Assembly (NCBI RefSeq): GCF_003704105.1
Contig: NZ_QUOQ01000005.1
Span: 186,001-250,000, forward strand
Direction of reading: 5' to 3'
Length of the DNA: 64,000 nt
Origin: Brevundimonas lutea
GTDB lineage: Bacteria > Pseudomonadota > Alphaproteobacteria > Caulobacterales > Caulobacteraceae
This document shows, one piece after another, positions 53,483 to 61,830 of the stretch. The stretch's first letter is position 1; each line of letters opens with the position of its first letter. Below the pieces are notes generated by a model that was not told the origin of the DNA, searched no databases, and saw nothing but the letters and a program-made list of their open reading frames with translations. The position numbers and the translations under genes are program-made.

Positions 53483-54358
53483 TCAGGCCGCCGGCTTGCG
53501 GAACCGCAAGGTCATGCGGTCGCTCTCCCCGATGGCGTCGTAGCGGGCCCGCTCCTCGGCAGTCAGAGTGCGGCCGTCGCCTTCGGAATTGCGCACCGGC
53601 GGCAGGGTCCAGACGCCGAAGGGGTGGTCCTTGGTGTCTGCCGGATTGGCGTTGACCTCACTGCGGGCGTCCAGCGTCAGGCCGGCCTTCTGCGCCGCCT
53701 GGATCACCCAGCTTTCCGGAACGTAGCCCGTCGAGGCGGTATCAGCGACATTCAGCCCATCCTGAGAGCGATGCTGTTCGATGGCCAGGACGCCGCCCGG
53801 CTTCAGCACGCGCGCGAACTCGGCCATGTACTGGTCGACCCGGCCTTCCTGGCGCGCCCAGTTGTGGAACATCCGTGCAGTCAGGATCATGTCGACCGAC
53901 CCGTCCGGCGCGTCGATGCCCGCGCGCGGTCCGAAATCCACGATGGAGGCCGATGGATAGGCCGCCAGAGATTCCTGCAGCGCCGCGCGGCTCTGGCGGG
54001 CGCGATCCGAGACCTCCGGCGCCCCGAGATCGCCTTGGGCGGCGATGTAGCGGCCGCCGGTCGCCTGGGCGTAGGGGGCGAGGATCTCCAGCCACCATCC
54101 ACCGGCGCCGGGCTCGATCTCCAGAACCGTCGTGTTCGGAGCCAGACCCCAAAAGGTCAGGGCCTCGTAGGGATGGCGGAAGGCGTCGCGCGCCTTGGCG
54201 GCGTCGTCGCGGGTGGGATTGGCGAGAGCGGTCTGCAGGGCCGCGTCCTCGTGATGCTCCGGCATCATGGCGCTGGGAGGCTGGGCCTGTTGCGCCACAG
54301 CGGAGGGGGCCATCAGGGCCAGAGGAGCGAGAACGGAAGCGAGAACGGCGCGGCGCAT
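53483..54358 (-). CDS. Exported class I SAM-methyltransferase-like protein (paralogue)
   Basis: Protein of 291 residues starting MRRAVLASVLAPLALM, a Sec signal peptide cleaved near AVAQQ. The SAM-like loop reads VLEIEPGAGGWWLEILAPY; the fold continues through FARVLKPGGVLAIEQHR. The C-terminal DTKDHPFGVWTLPP and GESDRMTLRFRKPAA match the gene at 52442, marking a tandem duplication with diverged export signals. Predicted periplasmic. 108 bases separate the two genes. Confidence 0.8.
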   Translation of the reverse strand: MRRAVLASVLAPLALMAPSAVAQQAQPPSAMMPEHHEDAALQTALANPTRDDAAKARDAFRHPYEALTFWGLAPNTTVLEIEPGAGGWWLEILAPYAQATGGRYIAAQGDLGAPEVSDRARQSRAALQESLAAYPSASIVDFGPRAGIDAPDGSVDMILTARMFHNWARQEGRVDQYMAEFARVLKPGGVLAIEQHRSQDGLNVADTASTGYVPESWVIQAAQKAGLTLDARSEVNANPADTKDHPFGVWTLPPVRNSEGDGRTLTAEERARYDAIGESDRMTLRFRKPAA

Positions 54359-54433
54359 CGGGGTGTCTCCGGACGGTTTCGGTCCTTGTAGACGGCGCGA
54401 AGATGCGGGCCAAGAAATCACGGCGCCGCACCC

Positions 54434-54462
54434 CTTGCGGTCCAAAAACGCCCCTCCCATCT
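54434..54462 (+). promoter_or_regulatory. RpoH-type heat-shock promoter for hsp20
   Basis: CTTGCGG (54434-54440), 15 bases, then CCCATCT (54456-54462), matching the sigma-32 pattern CTTG...CCCATNT. Transcription would start near 54470, giving a leader of about 130 bases that includes the thermometer hairpins. The match is by eye. Confidence 0.6.
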
Positions 54463-54542
54463 CATCGTCTGGACGCGCCGGTTCGCCGGGCGTTCCGGGT
54501 TCGCGGGGCTCATCAGAGACCGCAACGGGCCCGATCCCCAAC

Positions 54543-54597
54543 GCCGGCCCGGGCAGACGCGGGCCGGTCAACCTTGCTGATCGCAGAAGGATTGATC
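54543..54597 (+). promoter_or_regulatory. ROSE-like RNA thermometer in the hsp20 leader
   Basis: Two stem-loops precede the start codon. The first has eight perfect GC pairs (54544-54551 with 54560-54567). The second, CCTTGCTGATCGCAGAAGG at 54572-54590, pairs CCTT with AAGG and CTG with CAG around a single bulged G. This hides the AAGG ribosome-binding site seven bases before ATG 54598. The TTGCT opposite a masked Shine-Dalgarno with a bulged G is the hallmark of ROSE elements that control alphaproteobacterial small heat-shock genes. Confidence 0.7.
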
Positions 54598-55095
54598 ATG
54601 CGCACCATCGACTTCACCCCCCTGTATCGTTCGGCCGTCGGCTTCGACCGCCTGGCCTCCATGCTGGAGACCGCCTCGCGGGCCGGCGAAGGCGCGGGCT
54701 GGCCGCCCTACAACATCGAAACGACGGGCGAGAACGCCTATCGGATCGAGATCGCCGTGGCCGGCTTCCGCCGTGACGAGCTGTCGATCGAGGTCAAGGA
54801 AAACCTCCTGACCGTCACCGGCCGCAAGACCGCCAACGACGACGCCCAGGACGGCCGAACCTTCCTGCACCGCGGTCTGGCAGAGCGCGACTTCGAGCGC
54901 CGCTTCCAGTTGGCCGACTATGTGATGGTCACCGACGCCTCGCTGGAGAATGGCCTGCTGGCCATCTCTCTGAAACGCGAATTGCCCGAAGCTCTGAAGC
55001 CCCGGCGTATCGAGATCGGCGGCGGGCAGGCCCTGATCGAAGGCGAGGCCAAGCTGGCCGGCAAGACCGCGCTCAAGACCGCCAAGGCCGCCTAA
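54598..55095 (+). CDS. Small heat-shock protein, Hsp20/IbpA family
   Basis: ATP-independent holdase of 165 residues. The start MRTIDFTPLYRSAVGFDRL is the usual N terminus of the alphaproteobacterial IbpA type. The alpha-crystallin domain spans about 38-130 (NAYRIEIAVAGFRRDELSIE, HRGLAERDFERRFQL), with a C-terminal KPRRIEIG region. Expression is expected to be heat-induced at both transcription (RpoH-like promoter) and translation (ROSE-like hairpin). A strong terminator follows. Confidence 0.94.
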   Translation: MRTIDFTPLYRSAVGFDRLASMLETASRAGEGAGWPPYNIETTGENAYRIEIAVAGFRRDELSIEVKENLLTVTGRKTANDDAQDGRTFLHRGLAERDFERRFQLADYVMVTDASLENGLLAISLKRELPEALKPRRIEIGGGQALIEGEAKLAGKTALKTAKAA

Positions 55096-55121
55096 GGCCA
55101 TCGGCGATAGCGAACGACCGA

Positions 55122-55150
55122 GGGGCGGCGCGACAGCGTCGCCCCTTTTT
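55122..55150 (+). terminator. Rho-independent terminator after hsp20
   Basis: The ten-pair stem GGGGCGGCGC / GCGTCGCCCC (one G-U pair) with a GACA loop is followed by five T. It lies 26 bases after the hsp20 stop and isolates it from the convergent pentapeptide genes, which end at 55156. Confidence 0.88.
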
Positions 55151-55155
55151 CGTGG

Positions 55156-56403
55156 TCAGGCCGCGATTTCGAACGACAGGCCGACGGCCTGATCGAGGAC
55201 CGCCCCATTGAGTCGGGCCCCCGTGATCACCGCATCGGTCAGGTCCGCGCCAGCCAGGTCAGCGTCCGACAGATCGATACCATTCATCCGCGCTGCGTTC
55301 AGGTGAGCGTAGCGCAGGCTTGCCCGGGCCAGGCTTGTCGGCAGGTTGCGACCGGCGCCCAGCGGCAACGGCGTCAGATCGGCCTTGCGGAAGTCGGCCT
55401 TGACCAGATTGGCTCCGCCGAAGCGGGCGCCGCGCAGATCGGCCCCAACGAACTTGGCCCCGCGCAAATCGGCGCCCTCGAAGTTCGCGCCCTGCAATTC
55501 GCAGTCGGAGAAGTCCAGCGCCACCAGGCAGGCCTGCCGGGCGCTAAGCGCCGCCAGCACATAGCCCTTCAGCCGCGCGCCCAGCGGACGCAGATCGAGC
55601 CCGTCGAAGTTAGCCGGCTTGCCGGCCTTGCCGCCGGATTGGGCCCATTGCTGAGCTTCACGGGCCTGCTGGTAGATCATCTCGGCGGCCTGGATGGCCT
55701 TGGCGTCGGGATCCCTCAGGGCGCCGCCGAAGTCGGTGCGGTCCAGCCTCGCCCGCTCGGTGGCGCAGCCGGTCAGGACCGCACCCGCGAAGCGAGCGCC
55801 CGACAGGTTTGCCCCCGCCACATCCGCTCCTTCCAAGAGAGCGCCCGAAAAGTTGGCGTCCTTCAGATTGGCGCGCGACAGACAGGTTCCGCGCATCGAG
55901 CAGTCGGTGAAGTCGGCTTTGAGCGCCTCCAACTGGTCGAAGCGCGAGCCATCCAGGGTGGCGCCGGTGAACACGGCGTCGGTGGCGTCGCCGGCGCGCC
56001 GCTCCCGGCGCGCCGCCGCCAGACCCTTGTCGGGGTGCGGGATGGCGATCTGGCCTTCGCGAAAATCGGCGCCGGTTAGGTCGGCCAGGGAAAGATTGGC
56101 GCCCTTCAGGCTTACGCCGCGCATGTCGGCCCGGACAAGCACCGCCTGGCGCAGATCGGCCTGACCCAAGTCGGCGCCGAACAGCAGGGCCCGCGATAGA
56201 CGGACCCCCTTCATCTTCGCGCCTGTCAGCTTGGCGCCCGACAGGTCCGCGTCGTCCAGCATCAGGCCGGACAAATCCAGACCCGACAGATCGACGAACT
56301 TGAGCACCGCCCGGCGGCCGTTGGCCCGACCTTCGACATAACGGGCGTGGGCCTCGGCGATCATGGCGAGCTCGGCCTGGGTGATACGGCGGCTGAGGCT
56401 CAT
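55156..56403 (-). CDS. Pentapeptide-repeat protein A
   Basis: Protein of 415 residues made mostly of A(D/N)LxX repeats forming a right-handed quadrilateral beta-helix. Two repeat blocks (about 40-190 and 280-400) are separated by a helical insert (EMIYQQAREAQQWAQSGGK near 240-260). A short N-terminal helix precedes KFVDLSGLDLSGLML. No signal peptide. The family includes DNA-gyrase mimics, but most members are unassigned. Its ATG overlaps the stop of paralogue B. Confidence 0.9.
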   Translation of the reverse strand: MSLSRRITQAELAMIAEAHARYVEGRANGRRAVLKFVDLSGLDLSGLMLDDADLSGAKLTGAKMKGVRLSRALLFGADLGQADLRQAVLVRADMRGVSLKGANLSLADLTGADFREGQIAIPHPDKGLAAARRERRAGDATDAVFTGATLDGSRFDQLEALKADFTDCSMRGTCLSRANLKDANFSGALLEGADVAGANLSGARFAGAVLTGCATERARLDRTDFGGALRDPDAKAIQAAEMIYQQAREAQQWAQSGGKAGKPANFDGLDLRPLGARLKGYVLAALSARQACLVALDFSDCELQGANFEGADLRGAKFVGADLRGARFGGANLVKADFRKADLTPLPLGAGRNLPTSLARASLRYAHLNAARMNGIDLSDADLAGADLTDAVITGARLNGAVLDQAVGLSFEIAA

Positions 56404-57677
56404 TCGTCGCCGCCAGTCTGCATCTCGTCGCGACCGCGCGCCCCGGCCATCTGGGCGCCGGTCAGGTCGGCGTGACGGGCGTTGACGCCGTGCACGATGG
56501 CCCGCGACAGGTCGGCCGAAACCAGCGACGCCCGTCTCAGATCCGCGCCGGTCAGGTCGGCGCCGCGCAGATTGGCCAGCGTCAGGTCGGCCGGCAGCAG
56601 GCGCTCCGGCCCGATCAGCAGCGGCCCTAGCTGCGCCTCGCGCAGATCGGCTCCCGCCAGCCGTGCGCCCTTCAGGCGCGCCCCGCGCAGGTCGGCGCCC
56701 TTGAGCTTGGCCGATCGCAGGTCGGCGTTCTCCAGGTGGGCGCCCTGCAGCTGAACACCCTCCATGTCGAGGCCGTAGAAGACCGCGCCCTTGGCCGACA
56801 GGGCGGTCAGGTTCAGGCCCCGGATCGAGTCCAGACTGCGCAGATCGACGTTGTCGAACACCGAAGGCTGGCCCTCGGCCCCGTCGGACTCGCACCACCG
56901 GGCGTGTTCCCTCAGCATCTCTGCGGCTGGCAGACGCGACACGGGCTCCCCCGCCGAGCGGTTGTCGGTCAGGGCGCCGGTCATGTCGGCCCCGTCGACC
57001 CGCCACATGGCCGACTTGACCCCCACCAATACCGCGTCGCGCAGATCGGCCCCGGTCAGATCGGCCCCGGACAGGTCGGCGCCCGCCAGGTCGGCCCCGT
57101 TGAAATTGGCCTGCTTCAGATTGGCCCGGATCAGCTTGCAGTCCTTCATGGCCGCGCCGGAAAAGTCGGCGGCCACGGCGATGATGCCGGACAGGCGCGA
57201 GCGCTCCAGATTGGCGCCCGACAGATTGGCGCCGCCGGCGTGGGAGATGGACTTGGAGCGCGGCTCGATGACCCGGTAGCCGGAGTGGGCGTCAGCGGCC
57301 GCCATGGCGCCCTCGCGCAGGTCGGCTTCGAACAGGTCGGCGCCGGTGAGGTCGGCCCCGCGCAGCGACGCGCCGCGAAGGTCGGCCCGCCTCAGCGACG
57401 CCTCGGTCAGGATGGCGTTCTCCATGTCCGCGCCGAACAGATTGGCGTTATCCAGCTTGGTCCTCGCAAGATTGCACTCGACCAGCAGCGCCGCCGACAG
57501 ATCGGCGTCGGCCAGGTTGCGGCCGGACAGGTCGAGGCCCGACAGGTCCATCCAGGCGAACACGGCCCGCGCGCCGCCCGGACGCGCCTGCCACAACCGG
57601 TCGTGGCGCGCGCAGATGGCGTCGACATCAGCCTGGCTGAGCTTTCTGCGCGCGGTGGTCGGATGCCGGACGGACAT
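56400..57677 (-). CDS. Pentapeptide-repeat protein B (paralogue of A)
   Basis: Protein of 425 residues with the same plan as protein A: N-terminal helix (LSQADVDAICARHDRLW), first repeat block (about 45-240), helical insert (AAEMLREHARWCESDGAEG near 262-280) and a second repeat block. The start MSVRHPTTARRK is preferred over a longer frame. The shared two-block architecture and four-base overlap indicate tandem duplication followed by extensive divergence. Function unknown. Confidence 0.9.
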   Translation of the reverse strand: MSVRHPTTARRKLSQADVDAICARHDRLWQARPGGARAVFAWMDLSGLDLSGRNLADADLSAALLVECNLARTKLDNANLFGADMENAILTEASLRRADLRGASLRGADLTGADLFEADLREGAMAAADAHSGYRVIEPRSKSISHAGGANLSGANLERSRLSGIIAVAADFSGAAMKDCKLIRANLKQANFNGADLAGADLSGADLTGADLRDAVLVGVKSAMWRVDGADMTGALTDNRSAGEPVSRLPAAEMLREHARWCESDGAEGQPSVFDNVDLRSLDSIRGLNLTALSAKGAVFYGLDMEGVQLQGAHLENADLRSAKLKGADLRGARLKGARLAGADLREAQLGPLLIGPERLLPADLTLANLRGADLTGADLRRASLVSADLSRAIVHGVNARHADLTGAQMAGARGRDEMQTGGDE

Positions 57678-57717
57678 GCTCGAAAGCCTGCGCCCCGACC
57701 ACTTAAGGAAGCTTTGA

Positions 57718-58362
57718 TTAAGCCTGTTCGTCGCTGAGCAGGTTCTGGGCGCGCAGGGCATCGGCCAGGTCGCCGGCCGACACCCACAGCCGGGTGTAGC
57801 CGGCCTCGCCCAGCCGCTTCAGTTCGGTGGCCAGATCGGCCTTGGGCGAGGCGGCGAAACGGGCGTCGAAGCCCTCCCCGTCGGCGCTGATCCTGACCAT
57901 GGGCCGGCCGGTCTCGACCCGATGCAGATAGCCTTCGTAGAGAATGGCCGCCTGTTCGGCCATCAGCCCGACCTCGACCTCCAGTCCCGCCTGACGCAGG
58001 CGCTCGATTCCACGCCCGGCGGCGAAGGCCGAGGGATCGACGGCCGCCACCACGACCCGCGCCACGCCGGCCTGGACCAGGAAGTGCGAGCAGGAGGTGC
58101 GCCCCGAAGAGCGCGCGCCACACGGCTCCAGCGTCACATAGGCCGTGGCGCCCCGGGCCCGCTCGCCGGCGGCGGGGACGGCTTGCTCTTCGGCATGAGG
58201 GCGCCCGCCTTGAGCCGTGGCGGCCTCGGCCACCACCTCACCATCGCTGACGATGACGCAGGCCACCGATGGATTGGGCCAGGTGGCGCCCATCTGGCCG
58301 CGCGCCAGCTCGATCGCGCGGCCCATGAAGCGAGCGTCGGCGTCGCCGGCGGGGGCGTTCAT
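57718..58362 (-). CDS. RibD-like deaminase with collapsed reductase domain
   Basis: Zinc deaminase of 214 residues related to the N-terminal half of riboflavin enzyme RibD. Zinc and proton-relay residues are His56-Ala-Glu58 (GRPHAEEQ), Cys81 (TLEPCG) and Cys91. The usual spacing between the cysteines is eight, here nine, and the usual SHxGRT is GARSSGRT. The reductase domain (about 200 residues in true RibD) is reduced to about 60, although its end (LKRLGEAGYTRLWVSAGDLA) is still recognisable. It overlaps gpmA by four bases. Confidence 0.78.
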   Translation of the reverse strand: MNAPAGDADARFMGRAIELARGQMGATWPNPSVACVIVSDGEVVAEAATAQGGRPHAEEQAVPAAGERARGATAYVTLEPCGARSSGRTSCSHFLVQAGVARVVVAAVDPSAFAAGRGIERLRQAGLEVEVGLMAEQAAILYEGYLHRVETGRPMVRISADGEGFDARFAASPKADLATELKRLGEAGYTRLWVSAGDLADALRAQNLLSDEQA

Positions 58363-59084
58363 TCGGCGGCGGCCGGCAGGGGAGGGAGCGGCTGGGCGCG
58401 TGCGGCGTCCAGATAGCGCGCGGCCGTCGGCCTGAGCTTGCCGTCCAGATCGATCAGCAGCGGATTGCCGGTCGGGATCTCGACCCCGACGATGCTGTCG
58501 TCCGGCACATCGAACAGGTGTTTGACGATGGCGCGCAACGAATTGCCGTGGGCGGCGATCAGCACGTCGTCGCCCGTCTTGAGCCGCGGCGCGATGGCGC
58601 TCTCCCAGTAGGGCAGCACGCGTTCCAGCGTCGTTTTCAGGCTCTCGGTATCGGGAATGTCCTGACTGGCGTAGCGCGGATCGGCCGCGAAAGACCATTC
58701 ACTGTCGGCGGCCATCGGCGGCGGCGGCACATCATAGCTGCGCCGCCAGATCTTCACCTGCGCGTCGCCGTGCTTCTCGGTGGTCTCGGCCTTGTTGAGC
58801 CCGGTCAGGCCGCCATAGTGCCGCTCGTTCAGCCGCCAGTCCTCGACCACCGGCACGCCGTCCAGTCCGGCCGCCTCAAGGGCGATTTGGCCCGTCCGCT
58901 GGGCGCGTGTCAGGACCGAGGTGAACAGCACGTCGGGCCGGAAGCCCTCGGCGGCGATCAGTTCGCCGCCCTTTCGCGCCTCCGCCTCGCCCTTGTCGGT
59001 CAGGTCGACGTCGACCCAGCCGGTAAAGCGGTTTTCGAGGTTCCACTGGCTCTGGCCGTGGCGCAGCAGGATCAGGCGCGGCAT
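58359..59084 (-). CDS. gpmA: 2,3-bisphosphoglycerate-dependent phosphoglycerate mutase
   Basis: Glycolytic enzyme interconverting 3- and 2-phosphoglycerate. The 241-residue protein has the phosphohistidine His9 in LLRHGQSQWN, the FTGWVDVDLTDKGEAEA signature and the second catalytic His in IAAHGNSLRAI. Length fits the dimeric/tetrameric cofactor-dependent class. It heads a possible operon with the RibD-like deaminase and the pentapeptide genes. Confidence 0.95.
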   Translation of the reverse strand: MPRLILLRHGQSQWNLENRFTGWVDVDLTDKGEAEARKGGELIAAEGFRPDVLFTSVLTRAQRTGQIALEAAGLDGVPVVEDWRLNERHYGGLTGLNKAETTEKHGDAQVKIWRRSYDVPPPPMAADSEWSFAADPRYASQDIPDTESLKTTLERVLPYWESAIAPRLKTGDDVLIAAHGNSLRAIVKHLFDVPDDSIVGVEIPTGNPLLIDLDGKLRPTAARYLDAARAQPLPPLPAAAE

Positions 59085-59152
59085 CGTGAACTCCGTGACG
59101 GACGGAGGTTCGGCCTATGACCCACCCGCCGGGGGGTCAAGGGGATCGACCT

Positions 59153-59560
59153 TTAGGGACGGACGCCGCGCGGCAAGGCTTCGACTTCCGACGGGGTCAA
59201 CCGCTTCATGATGCGCGCGGTGCAGACCGAATTGTTTTCGCCGCGGATCGAGGGCCCGGAGGTGGCGATGCTGACGGGCTCGCCCACACAGGCCGAGCCG
59301 CCCGTGGTCGGGCTGATGGCGATCGAGCGTGACACGATCAGCCCCCGACAGCCGTTCGTCTGGAGGAGGAAGACACGCCCCGAGAGATCCTTCACATAGG
59401 CGGCGTGATCACCATCCGTTCGATAGTTGCGAACGGTCTGGGGCAGGAAACACTGCGAGGCGCGGCCGGGTCGCTCAGCGCGCGCCTCGGACGGCTGAAT
59501 GCCCGAACCCATCAGACCGGGCGCGGTCAGGATGGCGGCGATGATAATCAAGACGCGCAT
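59153..59560 (-). CDS. Small secreted protein, DUF6491-like
   Basis: Protein of 135 residues. The start MRVLIIIAAILTAPGLMGSG gives a signal peptide. The mature part has CFLPQTVRNYRTDGDHAAYV, FLLQTNGCRGL and CVGEPVSI, with four cysteines that could form two disulfides; this pattern is close to the small DUF6491 group of Caulobacterales and sphingomonads. Function unknown. It is a single gene, divergent from the stress-type gene at 59694. Confidence 0.65.
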   Translation of the reverse strand: MRVLIIIAAILTAPGLMGSGIQPSEARAERPGRASQCFLPQTVRNYRTDGDHAAYVKDLSGRVFLLQTNGCRGLIVSRSIAISPTTGGSACVGEPVSIATSGPSIRGENNSVCTARIMKRLTPSEVEALPRGVRP

Positions 59561-59693
59561 GGCTTGTGCTCCCTCGCGCATTGGGCGTCCCTCCAACGGA
59601 CGTGTCAAGGCGCGGGAAGAACCGGCGGCCGATATCAGCGCCCGCGAAACCTTCACGCCCGGCTCCAATTGTCGTGGCTGAAGGGAGACCGTG

Positions 59694-60005
59694 ATGCCTC
59701 GTGGCGACAAGACCAAATATACCGACAAACAGGAGCGCAAGGCCGACCACATCGCCGAGGGCTACGCGAAGCGGGGCGTGTCGGAAAAGGAGGCCGAGCG
59801 ACGCGCCTGGGCGACCGTCAACAAGGATGACGGCGGCGGCAAGAAGCCGGGCGGCTCGGGCCGGGGCACGGACACCGGTCATCCGGCCGCCAGGAAGGGT
59901 GGCCGCAAGGGAGGCCAGGCTTCGGCGGGCCGATCCAAGGCGGACCGCTCGGCGGCCGCAAAGAAGGGTTGGGAAACCCGGCGGAAGAGGTCTAGCGGCG
60001 GATGA
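59694..60005 (+). CDS. Small basic KGG/plasmid-stabilisation-like protein
   Basis: Very basic protein of 103 residues. The N-terminal part (DKTKYTDKQERKADHIAEGY and SEKEAERRAWATVNK) matches small proteins often annotated as plasmid-stabilisation proteins. The C-terminal tail is Gly/Lys-rich with KGGRKGGQAS and AAKKGWETRR, like KGG stress proteins. It is probably a DNA- or RNA-binding or desiccation/stress protein rather than a plasmid factor. GTG 59691 is an alternative start. Confidence 0.78.
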   Translation: MPRGDKTKYTDKQERKADHIAEGYAKRGVSEKEAERRAWATVNKDDGGGKKPGGSGRGTDTGHPAARKGGRKGGQASAGRSKADRSAAAKKGWETRRKRSSGG

Positions 60006-60058
60006 GGCCGCGTCGGGGCTTTCGCCCTCCTCGACGAGCCGCTAGGGACGACGCCAAT

Positions 60059-60135
60059 GGCCCCGTAGCTCAGCTGCATAGAGCAAGGCTTTCCTAAAGC
60101 CGAGGTCGGAGGTTGGAGTCCTCCCGGGGTCGCCA
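60059..60135 (+). tRNA. tRNA-Arg (anticodon CCT)
   Basis: A 77-base cloverleaf. The acceptor arms GGCCCCG and CGGGGTC pair with one G-U. The D arm GTAGCTCAGCTGCATAGAGC, the anticodon loop TTCCTAA with CCT at the anticodon position, and a T arm GGAGG-TTGGAGT-CCTCC are present. Discriminator G and an encoded CCA end the gene. It reads AGG codons. No integrase gene is adjacent. Confidence 0.95.
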
Positions 60136-60265
60136 TGCTTCATCGACTGAGCATGGGCGGCTATCCGTCACCTCCGTCGGCAGCCCTCCAGAAGACCCCC
60201 GATCTAAGCCTCCCAGCCGGATTCAATCCGATCCCAGTCCGTGGTCTCGAAACGCCGGCGGTTTG

Positions 60266-61567
60266 TCAGTGTCCCGCAGGCGCGGAAACGGTCTGCGCGT
60301 CACTCACTCGCGCCTTCGCAGCCAACAGGGCGAAAACGACGAGGATCAGATAGCCGACGAGAGGGACGTAGAAGACGGGATTGAGGCTGCCGGTCACATC
60401 CGCAATCTGACCGCCGATCAGCGGCAGCACCGCCCCGCCGACGATGGCCGTGCACAGCAGGCCGGACGTCGCGGGGGCCGGAGCGCTGGAGCGCTCCAGG
60501 GTGAGGGTGAAGATGGTCGGGAACATGATGGAGTTGAAGAAACCGACCGCGATGGCGGCGTAGGCGGCGGTTTCTCCCGAAGTCTGGGTGACGACCAGAC
60601 AGAGGATCGCGGCGATCGCGGTGTTGACGGCCAGCAGGATCCCGGCCCTCACACGCGTCAGCAGCAGGGCGCCGATGAACCGCCCGATCATGGCGCCGCC
60701 CCAGTAGAGGCTGACCATGCGTCCGGCGTCGGCCTCGGGCAGGTTGAGGATCTCGGGCCGGTTCAGAAAGTTGGTGAGCAGGCCGCCGATCGTCACTTCC
60801 GAGCCGACATAGACGAAGATGGCCAGAGCCCCGAGAAGCGCCCATTTCGACCGAAAGGCCTTCAGCGGCGAGGCCATGCCTCCCCCTTGAGCCGATGCCG
60901 TCGCGGCGGCGGCGTTGATCCGCTTGCGGGCCGTGAAGATGAAGACGGCGACGACCGCGAAAACGGACCCGAGGCCGAGGAAGGCGAGATCGATGCTCCG
61001 CAGCGACTCCGCCCGGGTCGCCTCGGTCACCACGGCGCCGGCCGCGAACACGCCGCCAGTCAGCAGAACCGTCGACCCCAGCCACGGACCGAGCGTGGTG
61101 CCCAGGGAATTGAAGAACTGCGAGAAATTCAGGCGGGCATGAGAGCTTTTGCGTGACCCCAGGGCTGCCACGAGCGGGTTTGCGGCGACCTGAAGCAGGG
61201 TGACGCCGGAGGCGATGACGAACAGACCCAGAAGCACCAGCATGTACTGGTCGACCAGGGTCGCCGCCGGAATGATGAGACAGCCCAGCACCATGACGCC
61301 CAGCGCCGCGATGATGGACCGGCTGTAGCCGAGACGGGACAGCAGAGCTGCGGCCGGCACCGATACGACGGCGTAGGCGATGAACCAGGCCGACGCGGTC
61401 AGGGTCGCCTCGGCGAACGACAGATCGAACACCTTTCTGACCGCCGCGATCAGAGGATCGATCAGGGAGGTGGCGAAGCCCCACGCGAAGAACAGGGTGG
61501 TGACATAGGCGAAGGCGAGGCCCGTGCCCTTGGCGGCGGTCGGGGAGTCGGGGGTCGCGTGTGTCAT
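60266..61567 (-). CDS. FucP/GluP-type sugar MFS transporter
   Basis: Proton-coupled sugar symporter of 433 residues and 12 helices, in the fucose-galactose-glucose family. Signature features are the FFAWGFATSLIDPLI helix 1 motif, the QVAANPLVAALG repeat in helix 4 and NFSQFFNSLGTTLGPW. The start MTHATPDSPTAAKG is chosen from homology and hydropathy. Glucose, galactose or a related sugar is the likely cargo. It is a single gene; no sugar-catabolic genes were seen beside it. Confidence 0.9.
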   Translation of the reverse strand: MTHATPDSPTAAKGTGLAFAYVTTLFFAWGFATSLIDPLIAAVRKVFDLSFAEATLTASAWFIAYAVVSVPAAALLSRLGYSRSIIAALGVMVLGCLIIPAATLVDQYMLVLLGLFVIASGVTLLQVAANPLVAALGSRKSSHARLNFSQFFNSLGTTLGPWLGSTVLLTGGVFAAGAVVTEATRAESLRSIDLAFLGLGSVFAVVAVFIFTARKRINAAAATASAQGGGMASPLKAFRSKWALLGALAIFVYVGSEVTIGGLLTNFLNRPEILNLPEADAGRMVSLYWGGAMIGRFIGALLLTRVRAGILLAVNTAIAAILCLVVTQTSGETAAYAAIAVGFFNSIMFPTIFTLTLERSSAPAPATSGLLCTAIVGGAVLPLIGGQIADVTGSLNPVFYVPLVGYLILVVFALLAAKARVSDAQTVSAPAGH

Positions 61568-61704
61568 GACCCTTGTGTAAGCGGGGATCGGCCAGCGAGG
61601 GAAGAGGCGTTCGCTCGGGGCACGTAGATTCGTCGGCGGATCGTGCCTGGCCCCGTGTTTCCACCCAGTGGACACGGCCGGTGGAGCCGATATCGCCTGT
61701 CGGA

Positions 61705-61809
61705 ATGCGAAACGACGCCCCCCGATCCTGGCGCAACCCCCGGCGAGACCTCTTGTTCGCGGCGGTGATCCTGGCCATCGCCGCGGCGGGATGGCTGATC
61801 GCGGCCTGA
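61705..61809 (+). CDS. Possible 34-residue single-helix membrane protein
   Basis: An ATG with a loose GGAG 18 bases upstream opens 34 codons: a basic N terminus (MRNDAPRSWRNPRRD) and one hydrophobic helix (LLFAAVILAIAAAGWLIAA), the usual form of bacterial microproteins. It lies in the 263-base gap between two divergent minus- and plus-strand units. Coding is uncertain because the reading frame is short and the ribosome-binding site is weak. Confidence 0.3.
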   Translation: MRNDAPRSWRNPRRDLLFAAVILAIAAAGWLIAA

Positions 61810-61830
61810 CGACCGCGACCAGCGCCCGGA

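Noticed and set aside
60006..60058. Terminator-like hairpin before the tRNA
   Set aside because: CGTCG and CGACG arms exist but the loop is irregular and there is no T-run.
59561..60265. Integrated element at the tRNA-Arg gene
   Set aside because: No integrase, no second copy of the tRNA 3' end and no compositional break were seen within the window.
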